Below are positions 1 to 8,649 of a DNA stretch of 50,107 bases, piece by piece. The notes below the pieces were generated by a model that saw only the letters and a program-made list of their open reading frames with translations, was not told the DNA's origin and did not search any database. Numbering within the stretch: the first letter of the stretch is position 1; every line of letters starts with the position of its first letter. The DNA lies in assembly GCA_033064195.1 (NCBI GenBank), contig JARBJD010000442.1, positions 1 through 50,107 of the forward strand, given 5' to 3'. The DNA is from Blattamonas nauphoetae. Taxonomy: Eukaryota; Preaxostyla; Oxymonadida. The position numbers were made by a program, and so were the translations under genes.

Positions 1-152
1 GTTCCATGCAGACTCTATTGATGATTTAACTCCAGAATTCACAGGAATTAGGTCTCTTCGACTCGGTAACCGCCCGCTTTAATTTGGCGAAACTTCAATA
101 ATGTTTCAAATATTTCTTTATTCTCATTGAAATGACATCACTGAAAATATTC
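1..152 (+). repeat. Inverted partial copy of the integrase-tail / 119-aa-gene-head segment
   Basis: These bases repeat, in opposite orientation, the stretch at 1394-1546 (end of the integrase gene, the intergenic gap and the first codons of the 119-aa gene). The shared core includes the intergenic text 'gctttaatttggcgaaactt', which is the copy A version and not the copy B version. The broken ATPase gene therefore lies between two inverted arms about 1.25 kb apart. It could be a local inverted duplication in copy A, or the edge of a neighbouring element of the same subfamily. Confidence 0.8.
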
Positions 153-189
153 TTTGTGTTTGATCGTAAAAGGATCTTCACAAACATTG

Positions 190-1074
190 TGAATTTCATA
201 CTTCATAAAAAACCAAAAGTATATTTTAATTAGAGTTAAATCACAAATGAAATGAAGAAATGATTCAAATGTGATGCTAAATTGAGTGAAGCATCTAGTA
301 GGAATGTGTCTCATGAAGTGCAATCACAAATACATCCAGACTTGAATTTCAATCGCAATAGTGTCAATGTCCTCGTTGGGAATAAGGAAGTGGAAAAACC
401 TTTAATGCTCTTCGGGAAGTTGCCAAACTCCAAAATGTTCGAGTTAGGAATGAACTGTTTCCAAGTCTTCGTGACTCTGATAAGAACATTGATCCATTCG
501 ACAATTCAAACCAATACTGAACGTTCCTTTTGTGAAAGTCAAATATGATGATGCACTTCCATTTCTGTTGGAACTCTCCGAATCGAAAGCTGCTTATGAA
601 GAGATCATAGACAATCAATGGCAAGAGAGAATCACTGATGAATGCAGAGAGGATCTCTTTGACTCACTTTACATTGATGACTTCTCAGTGAAGAATCTCC
701 AAACGATTATCCTTCTTGATGACTGTCGTAGAATCCTTGGGGAACGTAGAGCATCCAAAAATAGAATGACAATGATGGACTTATTATTGGAAAATCGACA
801 ACCGAAGTTCACATTCTTTCTGACGATGCATGAGCTATTCAGTTTGTCAGCAGATATGAAGTCAAACATTGATTCAATGTGGATCTTTGGAGGATTCAAC
901 AAAGAACGAATCAGTCGAGTCTATCCTCAGTTGAACTCACCAATTGACATTGGACAGTTCTGGAATGTTTATCAACGAAAACAGAAATGTGAAGCAATCA
1001 TTCTTCGATACAATACTGATGGAGTAGCACTGAATGAGATCAACAAAGATGGACTAATCAGAAGGGTCCGTTAG
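190..1074 (+). pseudogene. Polinton packaging ATPase (A32/FtsK-HerA type), broken, copy A
   Basis: The best preserved part, 532-1074, encodes a 180-aa stretch with a Walker-B-like strand (TIILLDDCRRIL), followed by a segment typical of viral genome-packaging ATPases in which a helix (MTMMDLLLENR) precedes a strand (KFTFFLTMHEL) and a sensor-like region (SMWIFGGFNKERISRVY). In intact Polintons this enzyme is thought to pump the element's DNA into capsids. The gene runs opposite to the polymerase and integrase and its end overlaps the 119-aa gene by about 20 bases. The upstream part is recognisable only by similarity to the copy B gene at 48.3-49.0 kb. Treated as a fossil with a few breaks. Confidence 0.72.
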
Positions 1075-1413
1075 TTCTTGGATAAGGTTGCCAATCGTCT
1101 CGTCAAAACTTCGAAGCCTCATGCCGAGAGTATCTGTCAGTGTTCGAATTGATTCTTCAATGTCGGACAATCTCTGATCAATCGATAGTGAATTAGGTGA
1201 AGTGGAAGCATCAACATATCGTTTCCTCAGTGCTATCTCACCTCTTATTTTTGTAATTCTGTATCCATCAATTTGAATCATCCTATTCAGTTTCTGAGTT
1301 GTGTACTCATTCAGTTCTTTTTTATTCTTCTCCAAGTATCTCTGAAAGTCGTGGATGTTTGTGAACTCCTTTTGTTCTGGATCAAACGGTTCTAATATTT
1401 TCAGTGATGTCAT
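1054..1413 (-). CDS. 119-aa Polinton protein of unknown function, copy A
   Basis: A complete 119-aa frame directly downstream of the integrase on the same strand. I do not recognise the family. It is charged and almost wholly helical in character: a first half rich in E/K/R (residues 15-65) and a second half with a heptad-like pattern (residues 75-115) that could be a short coiled coil. By eye 112 of 119 residues are identical in the copy B gene at 46280-46639, so it is a real, maintained gene. Its position between integrase and ATPase is the same in both copies. Candidate roles are a DNA-binding or virion accessory protein, but nothing in the sequence decides this. Confidence 0.75.
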   Translation of the reverse strand: MTSLKILEPFDPEQKEFTNIHDFQRYLEKNKKELNEYTTQKLNRMIQIDGYRITKIRGEIALRKRYVDASTSPNSLSIDQRLSDIEESIRTLTDTLGMRLRSFDETIGNLIQELTDPSD

Positions 1414-1482
1414 TTCAATGAAATAAAAATATTTGAAACATTATTGAAGTTTCGCCAAATTAAAGCGAACGAAGTTCTGAGG

Positions 1483-3405
1483 TCAGAGAAGACCGAATTC
1501 CGCAATGAATTCTGGAGTTAAATCATCAATAGAGTCTGCATGGAACTTGGTGTGTTGGATTGGAACGTACACCACTTTTGACAAACATGTGAGTCCATTC
1601 AGTAGAGTAGCTACGACATTACCGTGTTTGTATTCGATGAATTTCCCCACGAATTGAAACTGTCTACGCTTCTTCTGAAACTTGGCAACAGTCTTGTCCA
1701 GATCAAGGTGGATCAACAGAATGTTTCCTGGTTTGTATTTCCATAACATCTGTGTTGTCTGTTGCTTTTGGATGTTCTTTAATTGTTCTTCATAACTGGA
1801 GATATACAGTGCTTCGATTTCTCTATTGTTTTGAGCTTGCTCTGGTGTGAATTTGTTCCAGTACGCTCGATGAGGAGTCATGTTGTAGTATTCCACCATC
1901 TGATTCATCAATGAATGATTAGCCATCTGTGTTGCATTGTCTTGGAATCCATCTCTGACTGTTCTTATCACTCGATCGACAATTCTATTGTGATTTGTGA
2001 ATGGAGAGCTTGTGAAATATGTACTGACGTTCTGATCCTTGAAAAACTCTGATGCTTCAATACTAGTCCATGCAGCTTCTCCATCACCACGAATGTTATT
2101 GACGCTGACTCCACGATGATTTATCAGATCGTTGATTGCAGTCTTGACTTTGCTCCATGATTTATCCAGTACAGGAATGACGACCAGGTATTTTGTGTTG
2201 ATGTTAATGGCAAAGAGATAGATCTGCAACACTGTTTTCGACGTTGGTGATTGGATAAATACAAGATCAATTTCCCAGGATCCAAACTTGGGAGAAAAGT
2301 ATGGTCGATCACAATTCTGTGGAACCTTTCTGTCTGATGTCTTCTGTGGATCACCTGTAATTGCTTTGGACATGAACTGCATTTTTGATCGAAAAGGATA
2401 CACTATTTTTTCCGTTGTTTTTGGAATCATTGGAGGATCAATTCTCATTCTGTCACTTCCTTTCTCTCTCTGAATTTTCCTCGGATGTGCAGCACTCCAT
2501 CTGTGATCAAATTCCTCATACCAATCCTGAAATGATCTTCCTCCGAATGGGATTTGTTTTGTGTGAGTCAGTATGAAGTCAAGATCTTCGTTCGCAATCT
2601 TTCTGTGTATTGAGGCTCGAACAAATGTGTCTCTGTTCATTTTATTTGCATCCAGAATGTGTGATGTAATAAAGTGTTCCATCTGCTTTTGATTTTTCAT
2701 TATTGAGTTCTCAGCTTTGATCTGTTCATCTTCTGAATCGTTTCTCTGTTGATGATCAAACAATCCTTTCATTTGTGCCAACTTATTGAGCACTTGCTGT
2801 GTCGTCGGTTCGTAGTGTCTGATCTCTCTCACAGGGTGTTTGAATGGAGTTGTTCTGATTGACATTGGTGGATTGGGAATTATGTCATCATCGTCCTCCT
2901 CTTCAAATTTCCTCTCCTTCATTGGATATTCATATTCAAACCCAGCCGATTTTAAGTTTCTCTTCTGTCCAATTTTGATTGGAGATTCAGGTGATTCTAT
3001 TGCTATTGGTCTTTGCACTGGAATTGGTATTGGTCTTGCCTCTGCAGGCCTTCGAATCCGTGGTGAAAAATTCACTCTCTGAGTCACCTCGTGATGATAA
3101 AATTGATATGCTTCGAATGCAAGTTTAGCAGTGCTATCCCGAATACGAACTCCTAGGAAGTTGCTTACAAATTGTTGAACTACTCTTCTTCCATCAGGTA
3201 GTGATAATTCAGGAGATAAACCTCCATTGAACCAATCCTCGAAGTATGTTTCATCATTTCCATCAAAAGGTCCATGAGAATCAGCGCCATGATAGACAGG
3301 TAAAACGTTAGTTAAAGTCCATTTCTTTTCGACAATTTCGTTTTTGGAATGCTGTGTGCACCGAAGAAGTCTATTCACAAAAGTATTAATCTGTCGTGTA
3401 TTCAT
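1483..3405 (-). CDS. Polinton retroviral-type integrase (rve fold), copy A
   Basis: A 640-aa frame that looks whole. Residues about 1-130 form a conserved N-terminal region containing NDETYFEDWFNGGL. Residues about 130-260 are a low-complexity linker with a proline-rich stretch (ARPIPIPVQRPIAIESP) and an acidic run. The catalytic core lies near residues 370-530, with WEIDLVFIQSP on the first strand, NIRGDGEAAW on the second and the helix NRIVDRVIRTVRDGF. Residues about 560-640 resemble the small beta-barrel or chromo-like tail of integrases (FVGKFIEYKHGNVVATLLNG). The enzyme would insert the element's DNA ends into the host genome. It starts 23 bases downstream of the polymerase gene and shares the family's T-rich start-site motif. 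Confidence 0.9.
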   Translation of the reverse strand: MNTRQINTFVNRLLRCTQHSKNEIVEKKWTLTNVLPVYHGADSHGPFDGNDETYFEDWFNGGLSPELSLPDGRRVVQQFVSNFLGVRIRDSTAKLAFEAYQFYHHEVTQRVNFSPRIRRPAEARPIPIPVQRPIAIESPESPIKIGQKRNLKSAGFEYEYPMKERKFEEEDDDDIIPNPPMSIRTTPFKHPVREIRHYEPTTQQVLNKLAQMKGLFDHQQRNDSEDEQIKAENSIMKNQKQMEHFITSHILDANKMNRDTFVRASIHRKIANEDLDFILTHTKQIPFGGRSFQDWYEEFDHRWSAAHPRKIQREKGSDRMRIDPPMIPKTTEKIVYPFRSKMQFMSKAITGDPQKTSDRKVPQNCDRPYFSPKFGSWEIDLVFIQSPTSKTVLQIYLFAININTKYLVVIPVLDKSWSKVKTAINDLINHRGVSVNNIRGDGEAAWTSIEASEFFKDQNVSTYFTSSPFTNHNRIVDRVIRTVRDGFQDNATQMANHSLMNQMVEYYNMTPHRAYWNKFTPEQAQNNREIEALYISSYEEQLKNIQKQQTTQMLWKYKPGNILLIHLDLDKTVAKFQKKRRQFQFVGKFIEYKHGNVVATLLNGLTCLSKVVYVPIQHTKFHADSIDDLTPEFIAEFGLL

Positions 3406-3427
3406 TTATACAAAAATAAAGTTTGTG
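3406..3427 (-). promoter_or_regulatory. Shared start-site motif, integrase gene, copy A
   Basis: On the minus strand the text AACTTTATTTTTGTATAA abuts the integrase ATG. It is one member of a motif (T-run, then AATTTGTA or ATTTTGTA, then TAA and ATG) found before most genes of both Polinton copies. Here it falls across the 23-base gap after the polymerase stop, which suggests each gene has its own initiation signal. Function is inferred from recurrence only. Confidence 0.5.
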
Positions 3428-3428
3428 T

Positions 3429-6400
3429 TTATTCAATTATAAAATCAGTAGCTTTCAGTCCATGAATGAATGGAGGACAGGATTCATTTTCAAGTACGAT
3501 TGCCTTCAGATGAATTCCACTGAGACTGAGTTTCTGTTGTTGTATTTTCGCAATCTCAAATCCATTGGTGTCCTCTTCACTCACGACTCTTCTCGTCTGG
3601 AACGCATCATTCTGATGCTTGAACCGTTTTACGGTGAAGTTCAGTGTTGTAGTCACAGTTTTCTCTCCATTGAGACACTTCACATAATCGTCACTCGTGA
3701 TGTTGGTTTTCTTCAGAGACACTCCTTTGATTTTGCATTTCTCATCGAGAGAGTAACACTTGGGTGCAAGACAGATCATCTGCTCACCTTCCTTTTCAAT
3801 AGCTAATCCCAACAGTTTCTTCTCATCATCAACTCCTTTTTCAGGATTGGGAAACCATTCGTATTTGTGGGCATCATAGAATTCTTTGTCAGCAATCACG
3901 TGTTCAAATTGTTGATGGATTCCAGCACTTGGATCTCCACTAATTGCCCAATAAGCAGAGTCAGTGTCTCCCTCACAGAAGTGAATCTTGTTCATGTCAA
4001 GACACTTGTACATGAAGTTGTAGATGAAATTCAGATACCAGAACTTGGCATTGTCGAGTGTGAACACTGCTTCTTGCAGACATGTTTTGCATGATGCTTT
4101 CTCTCTGTCTTCAATCACGATGTAGTTGTCCTCATTGATCTCTCTTGTCGCTACAAATCCTTTCATCATTTGCTTCAAGTATGTTCTCTTCTCATTGCAG
4201 ATTGTGATTGAGTTGTACTTCTCAGTGTTCATTCCATCGTATCCGTAACTTCCATTCAAGTTCGTCTTACAGAACTGCTCTTTTCCTTTGTTTCCAATCT
4301 TCATTGCTTCAATTCTGTCATTCATGAATGAGGTCACAAATGGTTCAAATCCAGCATGTCTCGAGAATACCATCACGCTCTTTATGTCGTCGACGATGAA
4401 GTGGCAATAGTCAATGAGGAACCACAGATAGTATGTCGAAAAGAACATATACTGATCGTGAGTGCTCAAGAGTTGGGTCAGCTTCCTTTGCTTGTCATCA
4501 GTCTTCAATCCATGCTTCTTCATCAGTGAATATGTCTTCTCTCCAATGTTTTCTTCTGTTGTATTGACAACGATGTTCCTGAAGATTGGTGGGAAGTTAA
4601 TGAACTCATTTATGTACTTTTCATCGATATGTCCTTTCAGTTCTGCAACAAATAGTGTCTTCTGATTCTTGTCTTCGATTGTCTTGCGACATTCTTTATC
4701 TCCTGTTGCGGTGAATAAGCATCGTCCTGGCATGAACATTCTGTGTTTGGTGTATGGATTGTTCTTGTTCTTGATTGATGAGAATGCACTTGGATAAAGT
4801 GAATTGAAATCAACACCACAGACGTGAGTCATTTTGTGTTCTGTGTCCTTGGAGATAACTTTTCCATCTTCATATGTGAAGTGATTGATTGGAGTCACGT
4901 CTTTGATGTTCTGTCTGTGCTGAACATTCGACAATCCACCAGTCACTGCTGCTCTCAGTTTATGGTAGGTCTGCTCATGTGTCAGAGTCATCGGTAGTGA
5001 TTTCCAGATGCAATACTTCTTCAGTTGAATTCTCAATCTTGTGAGATGTTCATCTTTGTCTGACTTGTAGGTGTTGCAGTAGTCACAGCAGATCTTCACG
5101 TTCTCTTTTGAATGTCCTTTCGAATTGTCGATTCGATCCAGTGTAGGTCGTACAGCTTGTGAGAAGTGACTCTTGCAGATATAGCACACTCTCTTGCACT
5201 GTTGAACGAACCACTCATAGTCTGCTTCAGTGACATTTTTATCAGTACTGCGATGAGCTTTCTGGTCTTGATAAATGTACGATGCAACCTTGTACTTCCA
5301 GTATTGTTTCGTGTTTTTTATTTCACCAGATTGATCCACTCCATTGAAATCATCATCAATATCAAAGTCCTTGTAGGCACACGCATATTTGATTGCTGAA
5401 GCATTCGCTGACAATGAAAGATTGTGCAACATATCCACCTTGTATTGGAAGTTCAGACCAATGAGATTATCCAATGGTGCAATCATACATTCGACATCTC
5501 TGATGTTGTAGAATTTCAGGTATTCCCATCTGTTCTTGAATCCTTGTTTGTTCCAATCATCAATGTACATTTGGTAATCGCTGTCGGACATTTCACTGTT
5601 GTTCAGACTGGAATAGAATTCATATTTGGAGAATGGTTCTTGTTTGCTCAGTACTGTGTCGTAGTCTGATGAATCAAATGATTCGTAAGCAAAGAATGAT
5701 TTCTGAAGTGTGGTCTTGCCTTTGCAAGGCGTCGAGCTCTCGGCGAGAGTGTTTCCTCCGAAGGCTTTGACTGCATTATCCAATGTCATTGGTCCTGTGT
5801 ACGACATCATGTCAATGAATCGAAGTACCTGTTGTGTCTTCTCGTGTCTGATCAATACCTGCTTGTACTTCGTTGTGGATCCAAGAAAGCTCACCACTTT
5901 CCAATCCTTGTCAACGAGATCACGGAAGATGAGGTTGATGTCGAATCTGGAGCTGTTGAATCCAATCACACTGACTTCATTCTGAGATGGTATTTCAGGG
6001 TCTTCATAGTAGTTGTCCTCTCGAACTGTCTCGGCATATTTGAAGAGTTGTCTGATCCATTGCTTCACAAAGTCCTTTCCATCTCGAAGATCAAAGTAGA
6101 TTGACTTCACACCTGATTTTGTTTTGATTGCTGATGCAACGGAGAGAGGCTTCAAGTGTGAGATCAACTGTGTGTTGTCATCAGAGAATAGATTATCAAG
6201 AATGAGATCTTCCATTGTTTCGAAATCGTAAGTGATGTAGAATTCTGTTGGTTTGAACTCGTCTTGTCTCTTATGTGCCATCAGAAATTCATAAGTTCTA
6301 TTGTTGAGGATATGTGGAACATATGGTCTTGGTGTTTTGTCAAGAGTGATCTTCTTCACATGTTTTCCATCAAGTTCTTTGCACTCTCTGAGATGCTTCT

Positions 6401-7856
6401 CGTAGTATGTCTTGAAGTGAGAATCCTTGACTTGGAATCCTCTTGACTGACAATAAGGACAGAGTTTGTATCCAGTGATTTTCTCAGGATCAACAATGAA
6501 CATCACATGAACGAGAGTTGCAGTAAGTGGAATCATTAGAAGTGGAAGAACTCTTGCATCATCCTTTTCGTTGACATACGATTGACTGAGGAAATAACGT
6601 TTCTTGTCTTCGTCGTACTCATAAATGTGAACTGTGATGTTGAATCTTTGCATCGCTTTCTCAATGTCACATGTATTATCAAATCCAGGATATTTTCGCA
6701 AATGTTCAGTTAATTGATGTGGTCGAAGGTGTGTGAGATTCTCAAATACTGCGAACAATCTTTTTGCTTCAACGTTTCTCATATTGATTGATATCTTTTT
6801 CCCAGGCACTTCAGGAAGGGTGAGGAACGACAATGATTGAAAGAAGCAGATGTTGAACTCAGAATCGATGTACCGAACGTTTCTCGTTTTAATGTGTTCA
6901 GTGAGAATTGCATTTGCTTTTCCTGCGACTGGGAATCGATAGACTGCAACTAGAATGGAGTGGAATGCTATGTACATTGTCTTCGTATCCATCAGTGTTC
7001 TCTCTTGAGATTCTTTGATAAGATTGATTGCATACTTCGAATACTCATTGATGTCTCCTGAACTTCTGATCACCGTTGGGAAACTCTTTGACGTGTTCTC
7101 CAATTCTGGTCTGAAGTCATTGTAAGTTGTCTCATCTTTGTCTTTTCTCTCGATGATCTTTCCAAAGTCAATACTGATCTTGAATGGATGATCCTTCTCT
7201 TTGTCGAACACTGCTTTGATGAAGGTTGTGATTTCTTCAACATTTTTCAGATGATTGTGAAAGTACAACTGATATGGTTTTCCATTATCTTCAACCTTCT
7301 CGACCTCATTCTTTTTGAACTTCCTTCGTGCATTCATGAGACATTCATTGAATGCTGCTTTGTCACGTGGTTCAGCGAGTAATATACATTCTTCAAATCC
7401 ATCAAAGGTCTGCACTTCTCTCTTTTCCATTTGTTCATTTTTCTTTTGAATGATCAACAGATTCTTCATCCAATGATCCATCAGTTTCTCTTCAATTGAT
7501 TTCAATTTCCACGTCATTCTGAACACTTGCTTCTTCAGTTCATCTTTGTTCACTCTTGGATTTGCTCTCATGTTTTCAACAATCATTCGGTGAGCGAGTC
7601 GATCTTCTGACGCCATCTGCTGTCGAAGTTTCACTTGTTCAATAAAATCTGGAATGAGATTGAGATCGAGATTCTTTATTGGATGTGGAAACTCGAGATC
7701 TGTGTGTTGAAGCATATTCAGAAGAAATGAACGATGATGTTGATAATTTTTGCTGTCTGGAATATACGTTCGACCATCGCTAAATTGAAATTGTGTATTC
7801 GGAAAGAGGTCTCGAATTTCTTGAATTCTTTCCTTGACTGGTTGTAGCAGTGCCAT
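3429..7856 (-). CDS. Polinton protein-primed DNA polymerase B with OTU-like and HNH-like regions, copy A
   Basis: A 1475-aa frame that looks whole. Family B exonuclease motifs are seen at about residue 547 (DFETMEDL), 633 (GFNSSRFD) and 783 (YNIRDVEC). Polymerase motifs follow: A near 1017 (VDFNSLYPSAF), B near 1198 (KTNLNGSYGYDG) and C near 1298 (EGDTDSAYWA). Long inserts fit the protein-primed branch. Upstream of the exonuclease, residues about 330-450 have a pattern like an OTU-type cysteine protease fold (DSEFNICFFQSLSF, then ITVHIYEYDED and HVMFIVD), followed by a zinc-finger-like CPYC...H...H..C cluster. Between ExoIII and motif A, around residues 885-935, is an HNH-like module (CYIC, LDRIDNSKGHSKENV, CDYCNTYKS). 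It would replicate the element. The OTU assignment is inference; the polymerase call is firm. Confidence 0.95.
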   Translation of the reverse strand: MALLQPVKERIQEIRDLFPNTQFQFSDGRTYIPDSKNYQHHRSFLLNMLQHTDLEFPHPIKNLDLNLIPDFIEQVKLRQQMASEDRLAHRMIVENMRANPRVNKDELKKQVFRMTWKLKSIEEKLMDHWMKNLLIIQKKNEQMEKREVQTFDGFEECILLAEPRDKAAFNECLMNARRKFKKNEVEKVEDNGKPYQLYFHNHLKNVEEITTFIKAVFDKEKDHPFKISIDFGKIIERKDKDETTYNDFRPELENTSKSFPTVIRSSGDINEYSKYAINLIKESQERTLMDTKTMYIAFHSILVAVYRFPVAGKANAILTEHIKTRNVRYIDSEFNICFFQSLSFLTLPEVPGKKISINMRNVEAKRLFAVFENLTHLRPHQLTEHLRKYPGFDNTCDIEKAMQRFNITVHIYEYDEDKKRYFLSQSYVNEKDDARVLPLLMIPLTATLVHVMFIVDPEKITGYKLCPYCQSRGFQVKDSHFKTYYEKHLRECKELDGKHVKKITLDKTPRPYVPHILNNRTYEFLMAHKRQDEFKPTEFYITYDFETMEDLILDNLFSDDNTQLISHLKPLSVASAIKTKSGVKSIYFDLRDGKDFVKQWIRQLFKYAETVREDNYYEDPEIPSQNEVSVIGFNSSRFDINLIFRDLVDKDWKVVSFLGSTTKYKQVLIRHEKTQQVLRFIDMMSYTGPMTLDNAVKAFGGNTLAESSTPCKGKTTLQKSFFAYESFDSSDYDTVLSKQEPFSKYEFYSSLNNSEMSDSDYQMYIDDWNKQGFKNRWEYLKFYNIRDVECMIAPLDNLIGLNFQYKVDMLHNLSLSANASAIKYACAYKDFDIDDDFNGVDQSGEIKNTKQYWKYKVASYIYQDQKAHRSTDKNVTEADYEWFVQQCKRVCYICKSHFSQAVRPTLDRIDNSKGHSKENVKICCDYCNTYKSDKDEHLTRLRIQLKKYCIWKSLPMTLTHEQTYHKLRAAVTGGLSNVQHRQNIKDVTPINHFTYEDGKVISKDTEHKMTHVCGVDFNSLYPSAFSSIKNKNNPYTKHRMFMPGRCLFTATGDKECRKTIEDKNQKTLFVAELKGHIDEKYINEFINFPPIFRNIVVNTTEENIGEKTYSLMKKHGLKTDDKQRKLTQLLSTHDQYMFFSTYYLWFLIDYCHFIVDDIKSVMVFSRHAGFEPFVTSFMNDRIEAMKIGNKGKEQFCKTNLNGSYGYDGMNTEKYNSITICNEKRTYLKQMMKGFVATREINEDNYIVIEDREKASCKTCLQEAVFTLDNAKFWYLNFIYNFMYKCLDMNKIHFCEGDTDSAYWAISGDPSAGIHQQFEHVIADKEFYDAHKYEWFPNPEKGVDDEKKLLGLAIEKEGEQMICLAPKCYSLDEKCKIKGVSLKKTNITSDDYVKCLNGEKTVTTTLNFTVKRFKHQNDAFQTRRVVSEEDTNGFEIAKIQQQKLSLSGIHLKAIVLENESCPPFIHGLKATDFIIE

Positions 7857-7877
7857 TTACTACAAATTAAAAAATCC
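7857..7877 (-). promoter_or_regulatory. Shared start-site motif, polymerase gene, copy A
   Basis: Reading into the gene on the minus strand: GGATTTTTTAATTTGTAGTA then the polymerase ATG. The same words precede the polymerase gene of copy B at 39788-39808. The tight spacing to the start codon argues for an initiator-type element that also fixes the start. Confidence 0.55.
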
Positions 7878-7899
7878 GAAAATAAAAAAAGTTGAGCGT

Positions 7900-8289
7900 T
7901 TATTTCTGTTTTCTCTGATGGGGCTTTTTCGGTGCCTTTAACCAGGAATCAAGTCTAATTCTGAACACTTCACTTCCGCCAATCTCTCGATATGTGAATG
8001 GAACCAGAACTTTTGTGTATTCACCTACGAGTTCACAATTGTATTTCTTCAGTTCATTCTCCACAAATGATTGAGTGTAGTGTCGACGTTTTGATAAGTG
8101 AGGTCTGTTTCCTTGATTCCACAACTTTGGTTTGATTCTCCATTCAACTCCCTCATGAACATACGTCACAGGCACATTATTTCTGACATACTCAGAGACT
8201 AGCGAACAGTTCTCTTCTCTCATTGATTCAATTAATGCTTGTTCTGAACATACTCGACGTCTTTCCTTGTACATCTCAGTTGGATTCAT
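7900..8289 (-). CDS. 129-aa two-module Polinton protein, copy A
   Basis: A complete 129-aa frame, first in the leftward gene row, 43 bases before the polymerase. It is built of two modules of about 40 residues. Each has the pattern N-C-E/S-L-V-x-E-Y-T/V (NCSLVSEYV; NCELVGEYT), then a beta-like stretch with a Y-x-x-x-G/E core (VTYVHEGVEWRIKP; FTYREIGGSEVFRI), then W/L and a basic P-H end. The modules are joined by a basic segment (KRRHYTQSFVENELKK). This resembles the small repeated nucleic-acid-binding modules of phage and large DNA viruses, but I cannot name the family. By eye 126 of 129 residues match copy B (39376-39765), and a longer paralogue lies at 37078-37671. Confidence 0.8.
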   Translation of the reverse strand: MNPTEMYKERRRVCSEQALIESMREENCSLVSEYVRNNVPVTYVHEGVEWRIKPKLWNQGNRPHLSKRRHYTQSFVENELKKYNCELVGEYTKVLVPFTYREIGGSEVFRIRLDSWLKAPKKPHQRKQK

Positions 8290-8605
8290 TTAATACAAAT
8301 TAAAAAATTCAGAATTAGATTTTCATTCGTTGTTTTCTCAGTTCTGGATTTTTCACGAGAAACGAGGATCAATGGGTTCGATCTCTGATTTTTCACAAGT
8401 GCTTGTTTCGTTCCGATTCTTCGCGTTTTGGATTCTCCGGAACTGTAGGATCATCGTGGTATGCTCCGTTTTTTGGATTTTCCGAACTTTTGCAGAGATA
8501 TTTGAGGTTTCACAACCGGGTCCAGATCTCGGTAAAAGTATGCATTCTTCACCATATCGACATCATTTTTATCTTGTTTCAGCTCTGTTTTCACTCATTT
8601 CTGGA
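8290..8605. other. Non-coding Polinton flank with start-site motif
   Basis: The first 20 bases hold the family motif on the minus strand (TTTTTTAATTTGTATTAA before ATG at 8289). The rest matches the reverse complement of copy B around 39060-39370, including the shared words GGATTTTCCGAACTTTTGCA and AGATATTTGAGGTTTCA. Similarity fades after about 8605, where host-like sequence begins. I see no gene in it and could not find terminal inverted repeats. Confidence 0.6.
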
Positions 8606-8649
8606 TTTATTGAAGTTCCAGTCAATGATCGCCTTGAATCAGTGCAATA

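Larger units (their letters stand above)
1..8605 (-). mobile_element. Polinton/Maverick copy A (incomplete in window)
   Basis: The segment carries the hallmark Polinton gene set: protein-primed family B DNA polymerase, retroviral-type integrase and an FtsK/HerA-type packaging ATPase, with two small genes. Order and relative strands are the same as in copy B at 36.9-50.1 kb. The four leftward genes are tightly packed (24-70 bp gaps) and the ATPase runs the other way and meets them tail to tail. Homology to copy B continues past the last gene to about 8605 and then stops, so this is either the element edge or a truncation. No capsid gene is visible and the left side runs out of the window. Most genes look whole; the ATPase is broken at a few places. 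Near-identical proteins in the two copies suggest a recent element. Boundaries are approximate. Confidence 0.88.

Noticed and set aside
2840-3082. Plus-strand frame opposite the integrase linker
   Set aside because: Antisense shadow of the proline-rich and acidic linker.
1483-3405. Integrase as part of an LTR retrotransposon
   Set aside because: No reverse transcriptase, gag or LTRs; neighbours are family B polymerase and packaging ATPase, as in Polintons.
7900-8289. KilA-N or GIY-YIG domain in the 129-aa protein
   Set aside because: The expected catalytic or fold-defining residues are not seen; only the duplicated module can be supported.
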